From Alphaproteobacteria bacterium (GTDB taxonomy: Bacteria; Pseudomonadota; Alphaproteobacteria; Rhodospirillales; Magnetospirillaceae), in NCBI GenBank assembly GCA_015232485.1, contig JADFZP010000207.1:1-6257 (forward strand): 6,257 nucleotides of DNA, in the 5' to 3' direction. This document shows positions 1 through 6,257 of this stretch, one piece after another (position 1 is the first letter of the stretch; the number at the start of each line of letters is the position of its first letter). The notes under the pieces are model-generated. The model was not told the DNA's origin and did no database searches. It was given only the letters and a program-made list of their open reading frames with translations. The position numbers and the translations under genes were made by a program.

Positions 1-1102
1 CCAGGACGATGTAGGCCAGGAACTCGAAGGCGACGATGCCAAGCGTGACCATGATCTCCGGCACCGAGGGGAAATAGCTGAAACCGGGCGTCGCCGGGAA
101 GTAGGCGACCAGGAAGGTGTCGATGCGATACAGCGAGCCGCCCAGCAGCATGGCGACGGCGGCCAGGAACAGCGGCCGCGGGCTGGTGCGGTTGGCTTTG
201 GGCAGCAACAACAGCACCGGCAGGGCGAACAGCGCGATCTCGGCCAGGAAGAAGCCCGACAGCCAGCCGCTGCCCAGCACCAGATCCATCTTGCCGGCAA
301 GGTGCAGATCGACGAAGCGGGTGGTCAGCCAGACGAGCTGCAAGGCGATGATCACACCGGACAGGCCGCCCAGAATGTGGGCCTCGCCGGGGCGGCGGAA
401 GCCGGCCGACGCCAGACTCGCCTCGAAGATCACGATGCAGAAGCCCATGGTGATCGCCGACATCAAAAACAGCAGCGGCAGCAGCGTGGTCTGCCACAGC
501 GGATGGATCTGGTGGCCGAAGATCACCATCATGGTGCCGAGCGAGGATTGGTGCATGGTCGGCAACAAGATGCCCAAGGCGATGAACAGCACCATCCACT
601 TCTCGACCTTGCGCTTCAGATTGGTCAGGCCGAAACGTTCCAGGAAGGCCGGCGAGAACTCGACGAACAGCACCATGACGTAGATCGCCACGCACAGCCC
701 GACCTCGAGCATCACCGAATTGGGCTGGGCGTAGCCCGGCCACATCATGTGCCACATGTTCCAGTAGCGGCCGAGATCGACCACCACCGAGACGGCGCCC
801 AGGCCGTAGCCGAGCAGGCTGGCCAGCAGCGCCGGGCGGACCAGCGGATGGTATTGGCCCTTGTTGAAGACGTAGACCAGCAGCGCCATGACGTAGCCGC
901 CGCAGCCGAAGGCGGTGCCGATCACCACGTCATAGGCGATCCAGATGCCCCAGGTGTAGCCGTCGTTGAAGGCGGCCGCCGCGTTGAAGCCGTAAATGAA
1001 ACGCTGGAGGACGAAATAGCCGCCGATCGCGGCGAGCACGGCCAGGAACAGCGTGAATGGCGTGATTAGACCGCCGCCGATCGGCCGGGGGGCGTGACTC
1101 AT
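1..1102 (-). CDS. hybB: HybB-like (NrfD-superfamily) quinone-reactive membrane subunit, partial
   Basis: The frame from the ATG at 1102 stays open to the left edge, giving 367 residues; the C-terminus is missing. By comparison with E. coli HybB (about 392 residues), some 20-30 residues are lost. The protein matches HybB along its whole length, including MSH-P-P-GG at the start, FNKGQYHPLVRPALLASLLGYG (79-100), LPTMHQSSLGTMM (180-192), HPLWQ (200-204), FCIVIFEASL (221-230) and FEFLAYIVL at the edge. About ten hydrophobic helices are visible, roughly at 12-32, 52-78, 88-110, 128-150, 168-190, 205-228, 242-262, 280-300, 310-332 and from 348 on. HybB proteins exchange electrons with the quinone pool and, despite the frequent name 'cytochrome b subunit', NrfD-type proteins carry no haem. 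GGAGG lies 7 bases before the ATG, inside the end of hybA, and the genes overlap by 4 bases. In this operon it is the likely quinone site for formate oxidation. Confidence 0.93.
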   Translation of the reverse strand, partial: MSHAPRPIGGGLITPFTLFLAVLAAIGGYFVLQRFIYGFNAAAAFNDGYTWGIWIAYDVVIGTAFGCGGYVMALLVYVFNKGQYHPLVRPALLASLLGYGLGAVSVVVDLGRYWNMWHMMWPGYAQPNSVMLEVGLCVAIYVMVLFVEFSPAFLERFGLTNLKRKVEKWMVLFIALGILLPTMHQSSLGTMMVIFGHQIHPLWQTTLLPLLFLMSAITMGFCIVIFEASLASAGFRRPGEAHILGGLSGVIIALQLVWLTTRFVDLHLAGKMDLVLGSGWLSGFFLAEIALFALPVLLLLPKANRTSPRPLFLAAVAMLLGGSLYRIDTFLVAYFPATPGFSYFPSVPEIMVTLGIVAFEFLAYIVL

Positions 1103-2076
1103 GACCGATCCTCCGGGCCGTGTTCGGATTTCTTCTTGTTGCGGCTGATGATACCCACCAGCCCGGCCAGCACCAGGGCCGGCGCGGCCATGCCGGCGTA
1201 AATGGTGTGCTGGATGGTCTCGGACACCGAGGCGTAGGAGCGGTCGGGCAGGGTCGGCATGCCCAACTTCTCGAAGGGCACGCCGGACAGGTGCAGCACC
1301 TGGGTGCCGCCCAATTCCTTGTCGCCGTAGATGTGCTGGACATAGGTCGAAGCGGCGCGCGGCCGTCCGAACTCGCCCGAGCCGGCTTGACCGCGCTCGG
1401 GCTTGTACATGGTGCCCGGCGTCATGGCGAGGCGGCGTTCGGCCTCGCGCTTCAGCAGGTTGACCGGGCCGTAAAGGGTGGCGCCGGTGGGGCAGGATTC
1501 GGCGCAGGCCGGAATGCGGCCCTCGGCCTTCAAATGCTGGCAAAGCTGGCATTTCGAGATCGCCGGGAAGGCCTGGTCGTATTCGAAGCGCGGCACGCCG
1601 TAAGGACACGAGGCGACGCAGTAGCGGCAGCCGATGCAGTTTTCCTTGTGATGGCTGACGATGCCGGTCAGCGGCGCCTTCTGCATGGCCGAGACCGGGC
1701 AGACCGACACGCAGGACGGATCGACGCAATGCATGCAGGACTTCTTGGCGAAGGCGAAACCGTTGATCTCGCGGTCCTTCACGCTGGCGTCGCCATGGCG
1801 ATAGCCCTTGATGACGTTCAGCGCGCCGGCCCCGATGTCGATCGAGGTGTCGCGATGGGCCTCGCGCACCGGCGTGGCGAAGGGAATGGCGTTGGCCTGC
1901 TTGCAGGCGGTGACGCAGGCCTTGCAGCCGACGCAATAGGTGGAATCGAACAGCAGTCCCAGCGCTTGGGGCGGCATCGCGAGATTGCCGCGCGCCGCCG
2001 CGTCGCCGGGCGCCGCGACGGCGGCTACCGCGCCGACCGTCGCCGCCTTCAGGAAATTGCGTCTACTGATGCTCAT
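1099..2076 (-). CDS. hybA: HybA-like Tat-exported, membrane-anchored 4x[4Fe-4S] protein
   Basis: This 325-residue protein closely resembles E. coli HybA, the electron-transfer subunit of hydrogenase 2 (about 328 residues). It starts with a Tat signal (SRRNFLK, residues 4-10). Four cysteine quartets follow: C48/C51/C54/C58, C114/C117/C122/C126, C147/C150/C153/C157 and C176/C179/C191/C195, predicting four [4Fe-4S] clusters. The late segment GGTQVLHLSGVPFEKLG (257-273) parallels the HybA-specific region. A single helix at about 291-311, followed by RNKKK, anchors the protein with its C-terminus in the cytoplasm. GAGG lies 5 bases before the ATG. The stop overlaps the next start by 4 bases (ATGA). 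Here the partner upstream is a formate dehydrogenase, so the protein probably carries electrons from FdhB to the HybB-like subunit rather than from a hydrogenase. FdnH-like beta subunits share the four-cluster fold, but the C-terminal region argues for HybA. Confidence 0.93.
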   Translation of the reverse strand: MSISRRNFLKAATVGAVAAVAAPGDAAARGNLAMPPQALGLLFDSTYCVGCKACVTACKQANAIPFATPVREAHRDTSIDIGAGALNVIKGYRHGDASVKDREINGFAFAKKSCMHCVDPSCVSVCPVSAMQKAPLTGIVSHHKENCIGCRYCVASCPYGVPRFEYDQAFPAISKCQLCQHLKAEGRIPACAESCPTGATLYGPVNLLKREAERRLAMTPGTMYKPERGQAGSGEFGRPRAASTYVQHIYGDKELGGTQVLHLSGVPFEKLGMPTLPDRSYASVSETIQHTIYAGMAAPALVLAGLVGIISRNKKKSEHGPEDRS

Positions 2077-2095
2077 GGCTGCCTCGCCCCGAAGG

Positions 2096-2494
2096 TCACG
2101 CTTGCGGGTGCTTGCCCAGATTGCGGGCCAGCATCGCCGCGACGCCGGCCGCCGCGCCGAAAATCGCGGCGAGCAGGCCCATCGCCTCGATGGTCGGCCC
2201 CTGTCCCTGCGGCAGCCCGACCGGCGGCACGTAGGCGTTCACCGAAGCGGTGGTGAAGCCGACGACCTTGTCGGAGCAACCGGCGACCGGCGGCTTGATC
2301 AGACGGCCGTCGGCCCCGGTCTCACCCGGCTGGCCGATGGCGCCGTCCTTGATCGCCCGCCAGATGTCGGGATCGCTGGGCTTGTTCTGCCCCGACGTGG
2401 GAACGCTGGCCTCGATCGCCAGGGCGGCCGGGGCGGCGAGCAGAACCGCCGCCAAGACGGCGGCGGCCCGCGAACCGCGACGTATCCCGGTCAT
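2096..2494 (-). CDS. Unassigned exported protein with one membrane helix
   Basis: I do not recognise a named family for this 132-residue protein. Residues 1-26 look like a Sec signal peptide: basic MTGIRRGSR, an alanine/leucine core and a cleavage site near ALA/IEA. Residues 27 to about 100 form a hydrophilic, presumably periplasmic domain rich in Gly and Pro with a single cysteine (C73). No CxxCH haem motif or ferredoxin motif is present. The pattern DIWRAIKDGAIGQ (43-55) loosely recalls the W-x-x-I-R/K-x-G repeats that I remember in the N-terminal periplasmic part of some long formate dehydrogenase gamma subunits; this is tentative. Residues 102-122 form a hydrophobic helix followed by a basic tail (RNLGKHPQA), predicting a cytoplasmic C-terminus. 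The start at 2494 shares one base with the fdhB stop, and hybA follows after 19 bases, so it is co-expressed with both. A structural linker or small membrane subunit of the complex is an inference. The same frame stays open far upstream inside fdhB, but the signal peptide and the TGATG coupling fix the start at 2494. Confidence 0.82.
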   Translation of the reverse strand: MTGIRRGSRAAAVLAAVLLAAPAALAIEASVPTSGQNKPSDPDIWRAIKDGAIGQPGETGADGRLIKPPVAGCSDKVVGFTTASVNAYVPPVGLPQGQGPTIEAMGLLAAIFGAAAGVAAMLARNLGKHPQA

Positions 2495-3102
2495 CACTTG
2501 ACCCCGGCGTTGCCGGCCTTCCGCTGATAGGCGGTGCCCCAACCCCAGGCGCCCGAGCCGAAGCCGCGCGCCACCACACGCTGGCGATAGACGTCCGACA
2601 CCTTGTCGGCGTCGCCGGCCAGCAGGGCCTTGGTGGCGCACATCTCGGCGCACAGCGGCAGCTTGCCCTCGGCGAGGCGGTTGCGCCCGTATTTGCGCAA
2701 CTCGGCGTCCGAGCCGGTCTGCTCGGGGCCGCCCGCGCAGAAGGTGCACTTGTCCATCTTGCCGCGTCCCGAATAGGCGCTGGCCTGCGGGAACTGCGGC
2801 GCCCCGAAGGGGCAGGCGTACAGGCAATAGCCGCAGCCGATGCACAGATCCTTGTTGTGCAGAACCACGCCCTGGTCGGTCTGATAGAAGCAGTCGACCG
2901 GACAGACCGCCATGCAGGGCGGGTCGGAGCAATGCATGCAGGCGACCGACAGGGACCGTTCGCCCGGCTTGCCGTCGTTCATGGTGACGACGCGGCGCCG
3001 GTTGATGCCCCAAGGGACCTCGTGCTCGTTCTTGCAGGCGGTGACGCAGCCGTTGCACTCGATGCAACGTTCGGCATCGCACAGAAATTTCATGCGGGCC
3101 AT
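2494..3102 (-). CDS. fdh3B: Formate dehydrogenase iron-sulfur (beta) subunit, FDH3 type
   Basis: This 202-residue ferredoxin-like subunit (also called FdhB) takes electrons from FdhA. It has four cysteine quartets, enough for four [4Fe-4S] clusters: C13/C16/C19/C23, C55/C58/C63/C67, C87/C90/C93/C97 and C119/C122/C151/C155. The last quartet spans a 28-residue insert. Two further cysteines, C8 and C71, lie outside the quartets. There is no signal peptide, so it presumably crosses the membrane folded and bound to Tat-exported FdhA, as is known for other enzymes of this type. It lacks the C-terminal membrane helix of E. coli FdnH/FdoH, which fits the compact FDH3 beta family and means that another subunit must provide the anchor. 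The start at 3102 has AGGAG 8 bases upstream, just after the fdhA stop; an in-frame ATG at 3093 is less well placed. Its stop overlaps the next start by one base (TGATG), which suggests coupled translation. Confidence 0.95.
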   Translation of the reverse strand: MARMKFLCDAERCIECNGCVTACKNEHEVPWGINRRRVVTMNDGKPGERSLSVACMHCSDPPCMAVCPVDCFYQTDQGVVLHNKDLCIGCGYCLYACPFGAPQFPQASAYSGRGKMDKCTFCAGGPEQTGSDAELRKYGRNRLAEGKLPLCAEMCATKALLAGDADKVSDVYRQRVVARGFGSGAWGWGTAYQRKAGNAGVK

Positions 3103-3115
3103 GAGTGTCGCTCCT

Positions 3116-5998
3116 TCAGGCCTTCTCGATGCGGCACAGGGTGACCTTGGTTTCCTGCATGCAGGTCACCGGGTCGTAGCCGTAGGTGGTGACGGTGTTG
3201 GCGCATTCGCCAAGAACGTAGGGAACCGTGCCCTCGGGGTATTTCGCCTTCAGGCTTTGGCCCATCCAGTGACCGCCGAAATGGAAGGGCATGAAGGCCA
3301 CGCCGGGCGCCACGCGCTCGGTGATCATCGCCTTGACCATGACCTTGCCGCCCTCGGGGCCGACCACCCAGATCTGCTCGCCGTCGCGCACCCCGGCATT
3401 GCCGGCGTCGCGCGGATTGACCTCGCAGAACATGTCCTGGGCCAGTTCGGCCAGCCAGGGATTCGAGCGGGTCTCTTCGCCGCCGCCTTCATATTCGACG
3501 ATGCGGCCCGAGGTGAGGATGATCGGGAACTGCGCCGAGACGTCCTTGTCCTGCACGCTTTTGTAAAGCATGGGCAGGCGGAAGTCCTTGCCGTCGGCCC
3601 AGGTCGGATACTTGCCGACCAGATCGCGGCGGTTGGTGTAAAGCGGCTCGCGATGCAGCGGCACCGGGTCGGGGAAGTTCCACACCACGGCCCGCGCCTT
3701 GGCGTTGCCGAACGGCGCCAGGCCATGCGACACGGCCACCCGGACGATGCCGCCCGAGAAGTCGGTGTGCCACGCCACGTCGTCGATCTTCTCGCCGCCG
3801 ATCTTGGCGATCACCGCCATCTCGGCCTCGGTCAGTTCCTTGTCCCAGCCGAACTTCTTCAGCAGGCCCAGGGTGACGGCGGGATGGCCGTCCTTGATGT
3901 CCGAGCCGGCGGGATAGGATTCCTCGGCCAGCAGGTTCTCGCCGTTGCGCTCGACGCCGAACAGGGCGCGGAAGCACAGGCCGCCATCCTTGACCGGCTT
4001 CGAGGTGTCGTAGAGGTTGGGCGTGCCGGGATGCTTGAGCGACGCGCCATTGCCCCAGCAGGGCCAGGGCAGGCCGTAGAACTCGCCGTCGCACGGGCCG
4101 CCCTGCGCCTTCAAGCTCACCGGGTCGAAGGTCGCCTGATGCTTCAGGTGCAGCTTCAGGCGCTCGGGCGTGATGCCCGAATAGCCGATGGTCAGCACAC
4201 CCTTGTTGATCTCGCGCAGGATGTCTTCGACCACCGGGACGGTGCCTTGCACCGGGATGTTCTTGAACATCTCGGGGGCGAAGCCGAACTTGTGCGCGAA
4301 GAGATACATGATCTCGTGGTCGGGCTTGCACTCGAACAGCGGCTTGACGACCTGCTCGCTCCACTGGACCGAGCGGTTCGAGGCGGTGCGCGAGCCGTCG
4401 ACCTCGTATTGGGTGGCGGCGGGCAGCAGATAGACGCCGTCCTTGCGGTCGCTCAACACCGCCGACAGGGTGGGGTAGGGATCGACCACCACCATCAGGT
4501 CCAGCTTCTCCATCGCCCGCTTCATGTCGGGCAGACGGGTCTGCGAGTTGGGCGCGTGGCCCCAGAACACCATGGCGCGGACATTGTCGGCCTGGGCGAG
4601 ATTCTCCTTGGTCTCAAGCACGCCGTCGAACCAGCGCGAGACCGGGATGCCCTTGGCCTCCATCATCTTCTTGTCGACGAAGCGGGCGACCAGCGAGTCG
4701 TAGGGCACCTCCCAGACGCGCGCCCAATGCTTCCACGCCGCCTCGACGATGCCGTAATAGCCGGGCAGCGAGGCCACATCGAGCCCCATGTCCGAGGCGC
4801 CCTGAACATTGTCGTGGCCGCGGAAGATGTTGGTGCCGCCGCCCGAGACGCCCATGTTGCCAAGCGCCAATTGCAGCACGCAGTAGATGCGCGTGTTGTT
4901 GTTGCCGACATGGTGCTGGGTGCCGCCCATGCACCACACCACGGTGCCGGGCCGGTTTTCGGCCAGCAGGCGGGCGATGCGGTGGACCTGGGTGCCGGGC
5001 ACGCCGGTGACCCGCTCGACCTCGTCGGGGGTCCATTTGCGGACCTCGTCGCGGATCTGGTTCATGCCCCAGACGCGCTTCTTGATGAAGTCCTTGTCTT
5101 CCCAGCCGTTCTCGAAGATGTGCCACAGCAGGCCGTAGATCAGCGGAACGTCGGTGCCCGGCCGGAAGCGGACGTACTCGTCGGCATGCGCCGCCGTGCG
5201 GGTGAAGCGCGGGTCGCAGACGATCAAGGGCGCGTTGTTCTGCTCCTTGGCCTTCAGGATGTGCATCATCGCCACCGGATGGGCCTCGGCGGCGTTCGAG
5301 CCGATCATGAAGATCGCGCGCGAATTCAGGATGTCGTTGTAGCTGTTGGTCATCGCGCCGTAGCCCCAGGTCTGGGCGACGCCGGCGACGGTGGTCGAGT
5401 GGCAGATGCGGGCCTGGTGGTCGACGTTGTTCGAGCCCCAGAACGCCGCGAACTTGCGCAGCAGATAGGCCTGCTCGTTCGAGAACTTCGCCGAGCCCAG
5501 CCAATAGACCGAATCAGGCCCCGACTGCTGGCGGATTTGCAGCATCTTGTCGCCGATCTGGCCGATCGCCTCGTCCCACGAGACGCGCTTCCACTGGCCG
5601 CCTTCCAGCTTCATCGGGTATTTGAGCCGCTTGGCGCCGTGCGCGTGTTCGCGCACCGAGGCGCCCTTGGCGCAATGCCCGCCCAGATTGATCGGGCTGT
5701 CGAAGGCCGGCTCCTGGCCGATCCACACGCCGTTCTGGACCTCGGCGACCACCGTGCAGCCGACCGAGCAATGGGTACAGATCGACAGCTTCTTGACGAT
5801 TTCGCCGGTCGCTCCGGGCGCCGCCTCGGCCGGACGGACCATGGCCGGCTGCAAGGCCGCCATGCCCAGCGCGGCGCCGGCCCCCAGGCCCGACCGCTTG
5901 AGGAAGGTGCGCCGATCGAGCATTCCCGCGCTGACGCCCGGAAGCGCCCCGGTCATGCGGGACGCGCGCGACGTCCCCTCGCTCTTCTTGATGAGCAT
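3116..5998 (-). CDS. fdhA: Formate dehydrogenase catalytic (alpha) subunit, Cys-type
   Basis: This is a 960-residue molybdopterin oxidoreductase that oxidises formate to CO2 in the periplasm. The N-terminus carries a Tat signal: DRRTFLKR at about residues 28-35 and a hydrophobic stretch ending near AEAA (residue 60). The mature protein opens with a CxxCxxxC motif (C74, C77, C81) plus C109, which binds one [4Fe-4S] cluster. The motif ARICHS places C199 and H200 where E. coli FdnG and FdhF have selenocysteine-histidine. The codon is TGC, so this is a cysteine enzyme using Mo- or W-bis-MGD. R393 in RGHDNVQG matches the conserved active-site arginine of the family, and NAAEAHP and DPRFTRTAA are further formate dehydrogenase signatures. 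The molybdopterin dinucleotide-binding domain occupies about residues 827-955. The n-region before the twin arginines is long (28 residues). The gene follows the small Tat protein by 13 bases and precedes fdhB by 13 bases. Mo versus W cannot be told from sequence. Confidence 0.97.
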   Translation of the reverse strand: MLIKKSEGTSRASRMTGALPGVSAGMLDRRTFLKRSGLGAGAALGMAALQPAMVRPAEAAPGATGEIVKKLSICTHCSVGCTVVAEVQNGVWIGQEPAFDSPINLGGHCAKGASVREHAHGAKRLKYPMKLEGGQWKRVSWDEAIGQIGDKMLQIRQQSGPDSVYWLGSAKFSNEQAYLLRKFAAFWGSNNVDHQARICHSTTVAGVAQTWGYGAMTNSYNDILNSRAIFMIGSNAAEAHPVAMMHILKAKEQNNAPLIVCDPRFTRTAAHADEYVRFRPGTDVPLIYGLLWHIFENGWEDKDFIKKRVWGMNQIRDEVRKWTPDEVERVTGVPGTQVHRIARLLAENRPGTVVWCMGGTQHHVGNNNTRIYCVLQLALGNMGVSGGGTNIFRGHDNVQGASDMGLDVASLPGYYGIVEAAWKHWARVWEVPYDSLVARFVDKKMMEAKGIPVSRWFDGVLETKENLAQADNVRAMVFWGHAPNSQTRLPDMKRAMEKLDLMVVVDPYPTLSAVLSDRKDGVYLLPAATQYEVDGSRTASNRSVQWSEQVVKPLFECKPDHEIMYLFAHKFGFAPEMFKNIPVQGTVPVVEDILREINKGVLTIGYSGITPERLKLHLKHQATFDPVSLKAQGGPCDGEFYGLPWPCWGNGASLKHPGTPNLYDTSKPVKDGGLCFRALFGVERNGENLLAEESYPAGSDIKDGHPAVTLGLLKKFGWDKELTEAEMAVIAKIGGEKIDDVAWHTDFSGGIVRVAVSHGLAPFGNAKARAVVWNFPDPVPLHREPLYTNRRDLVGKYPTWADGKDFRLPMLYKSVQDKDVSAQFPIILTSGRIVEYEGGGEETRSNPWLAELAQDMFCEVNPRDAGNAGVRDGEQIWVVGPEGGKVMVKAMITERVAPGVAFMPFHFGGHWMGQSLKAKYPEGTVPYVLGECANTVTTYGYDPVTCMQETKVTLCRIEKA

Positions 5999-6007
5999 GG
6001 CCCCAAA

Positions 6008-6013
6008 CCTCCT
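6008..6013 (-). promoter_or_regulatory. Shine-Dalgarno site of fdhA
   Basis: A perfect AGGAGG overlaps the TAG stop codon of the upstream small gene and lies 9 bases before the ATG at 5998. It supports the long fdhA start over the internal in-frame ATGs, such as the one at 5923 that falls just before the twin-arginine motif. The overlap with the stop codon also suggests translational coupling of the two genes. Confidence 0.8.
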
Positions 6014-6218
6014 AGAAACGCGCCAGTGTGGCGTAGTAGCGCTTGACGTGTTCGGTCTCGGCGTAGCCGCCGTTTTGCGGCCGCTCGGCCGCGATGGCGT
6101 CGGGTCCGATCGCCGCGGCGGCGATGGTCGCCACTCCGGCTGCCCCGGCGCCCAGGCCGGCCCGGCGCAGGAATTCGCGGCGGCCCAGACCTCGCTTCGT
6201 CTCGTTGTCGTCCATCAT
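6012..6218 (-). CDS. Formate dehydrogenase region Tat-signal small protein
   Basis: This 68-residue protein matches the small family called 'formate dehydrogenase region TAT target' (sometimes named FdhX), found directly upstream of formate dehydrogenase catalytic genes. A twin-arginine motif, RREFLRR, lies at about residues 13-19. A glycine/alanine-rich hydrophobic segment follows to about residue 44 and ends in a plausible cleavage site after AIAA. The exported remainder is only about 24 residues. It ends in the pattern TEHVKRYY...ARF that I recall as typical of the family. No metal-binding motif is visible and the biochemical role is unknown; a part in assembly or export of the enzyme is an inference from position. 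AGGGGA lies 4 bases before the first ATG (6218) and 7 before a second, in-frame ATG (6215), so either could be the start. The fdhA gene follows after 13 bases. Only 39 bases lie upstream in the window, and no promoter can be recognised there. Confidence 0.88.
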   Translation of the reverse strand: MMDDNETKRGLGRREFLRRAGLGAGAAGVATIAAAAIGPDAIAAERPQNGGYAETEHVKRYYATLARF

Positions 6219-6257
6219 GAATCCCCTGTTCTCTTGTTCGTCCCTCGCCGGGCGCGC

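Noticed and set aside
302..1069. A 255-codon plus-strand open frame rich in Gln, His, Asp and Glu over the hybB-like gene
   Set aside because: It is in codon register with hybB. The strongly hydrophilic product is the expected mirror of a hydrophobic membrane protein gene. The minus-strand frame matches HybB along its length.
1120..2256. A 378-codon plus-strand open frame over hybA
   Set aside because: It is in codon register with hybA and is explained by the same lack of TTA, CTA and TCA codons. No domain is visible.
2494..2500. Possible frameshift joining fdhB to the downstream small protein
   Set aside because: FdhB has a natural end for its family, and the next gene starts with its own signal peptide. 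A one-base stop/start overlap is ordinary coupling.
2096..3082. A 328-codon minus-strand frame running through fdhB into the small membrane protein, which could suggest a fusion
   Set aside because: The part over fdhB is an arginine-rich off-frame product, whereas fdhB itself has sixteen well-placed cluster cysteines. The real gene begins at 2494 with a signal peptide and a TGATG junction.
2912..6046. A 1044-codon open frame on the plus strand, antisense to all of fdhA
   Set aside because: Its codons align exactly with the fdhA codons on the other strand (5996 and 2912 differ by a multiple of three). In that register its stops would need TTA, CTA or TCA codons in fdhA, which are rare in GC-rich genes. 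Its product is a low-complexity mix of Ala, Arg, His, Asp and Gly with no recognisable motif, so it is a shadow.
6219..6257. Promoter or operator upstream of the operon
   Set aside because: Only 39 bases are present. Beyond the AGGGGA ribosome site no -35/-10, -24/-12 or palindromic operator can be recognised.

Overview
The window is a single-strand operon on the minus strand, so it reads from right to left. It encodes a periplasmic, membrane-bound, molybdenum- or tungsten-dependent formate dehydrogenase and its quinone-side electron-transfer module. The DNA is GC-rich throughout. Coding is tight, with short gaps or overlaps at every junction, strong Shine-Dalgarno sequences and GC-ending codons. 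This suggests a proteobacterium, and the gene types fit an alphaproteobacterium of the Rhodospirillales kind (Magnetospirillum- or Azospirillum-like). That taxonomic guess rests on general impression and is weak.

In transcription order the window holds: (1) a 68-residue Tat-signal protein of the 'formate dehydrogenase region TAT target' family (6218-6012); (2) the catalytic subunit FdhA, 960 residues, with a Tat signal, one [4Fe-4S] site and cysteine at the metal-ligand position (5998-3116); (3) the four-cluster iron-sulfur subunit FdhB of the FDH3 type (3102-2494); (4) a 132-residue exported protein with one C-terminal membrane helix that I cannot assign to a family (2494-2096); (5) a HybA-like, Tat-exported, membrane-anchored four-cluster ferredoxin protein (2076-1099); and (6) a HybB-like (NrfD-superfamily) multi-pass quinone-reactive membrane subunit, 367 residues visible, cut by the left edge (1102-1).

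The likely working model is that FdhA oxidises formate to CO2 in the periplasm. Electrons would pass through FdhB and then HybA (nine predicted [4Fe-4S] clusters in all) to quinone at the HybB-like subunit. The unusual point is that the membrane half resembles HybA/HybB of E. coli hydrogenase 2 rather than the haem-b gamma subunit of FdnGHI-type enzymes. No hydrogenase gene is visible. The small unassigned protein sits at the junction between the formate dehydrogenase half and the Hyb half.

No RNA gene, mobile element, repeat array, CRISPR or terminator is visible. No stretch longer than about 40 bases lacks a gene. The promoter and any accessory genes would lie to the right of the window, and the end of the hybB-like gene and any further genes to the left.
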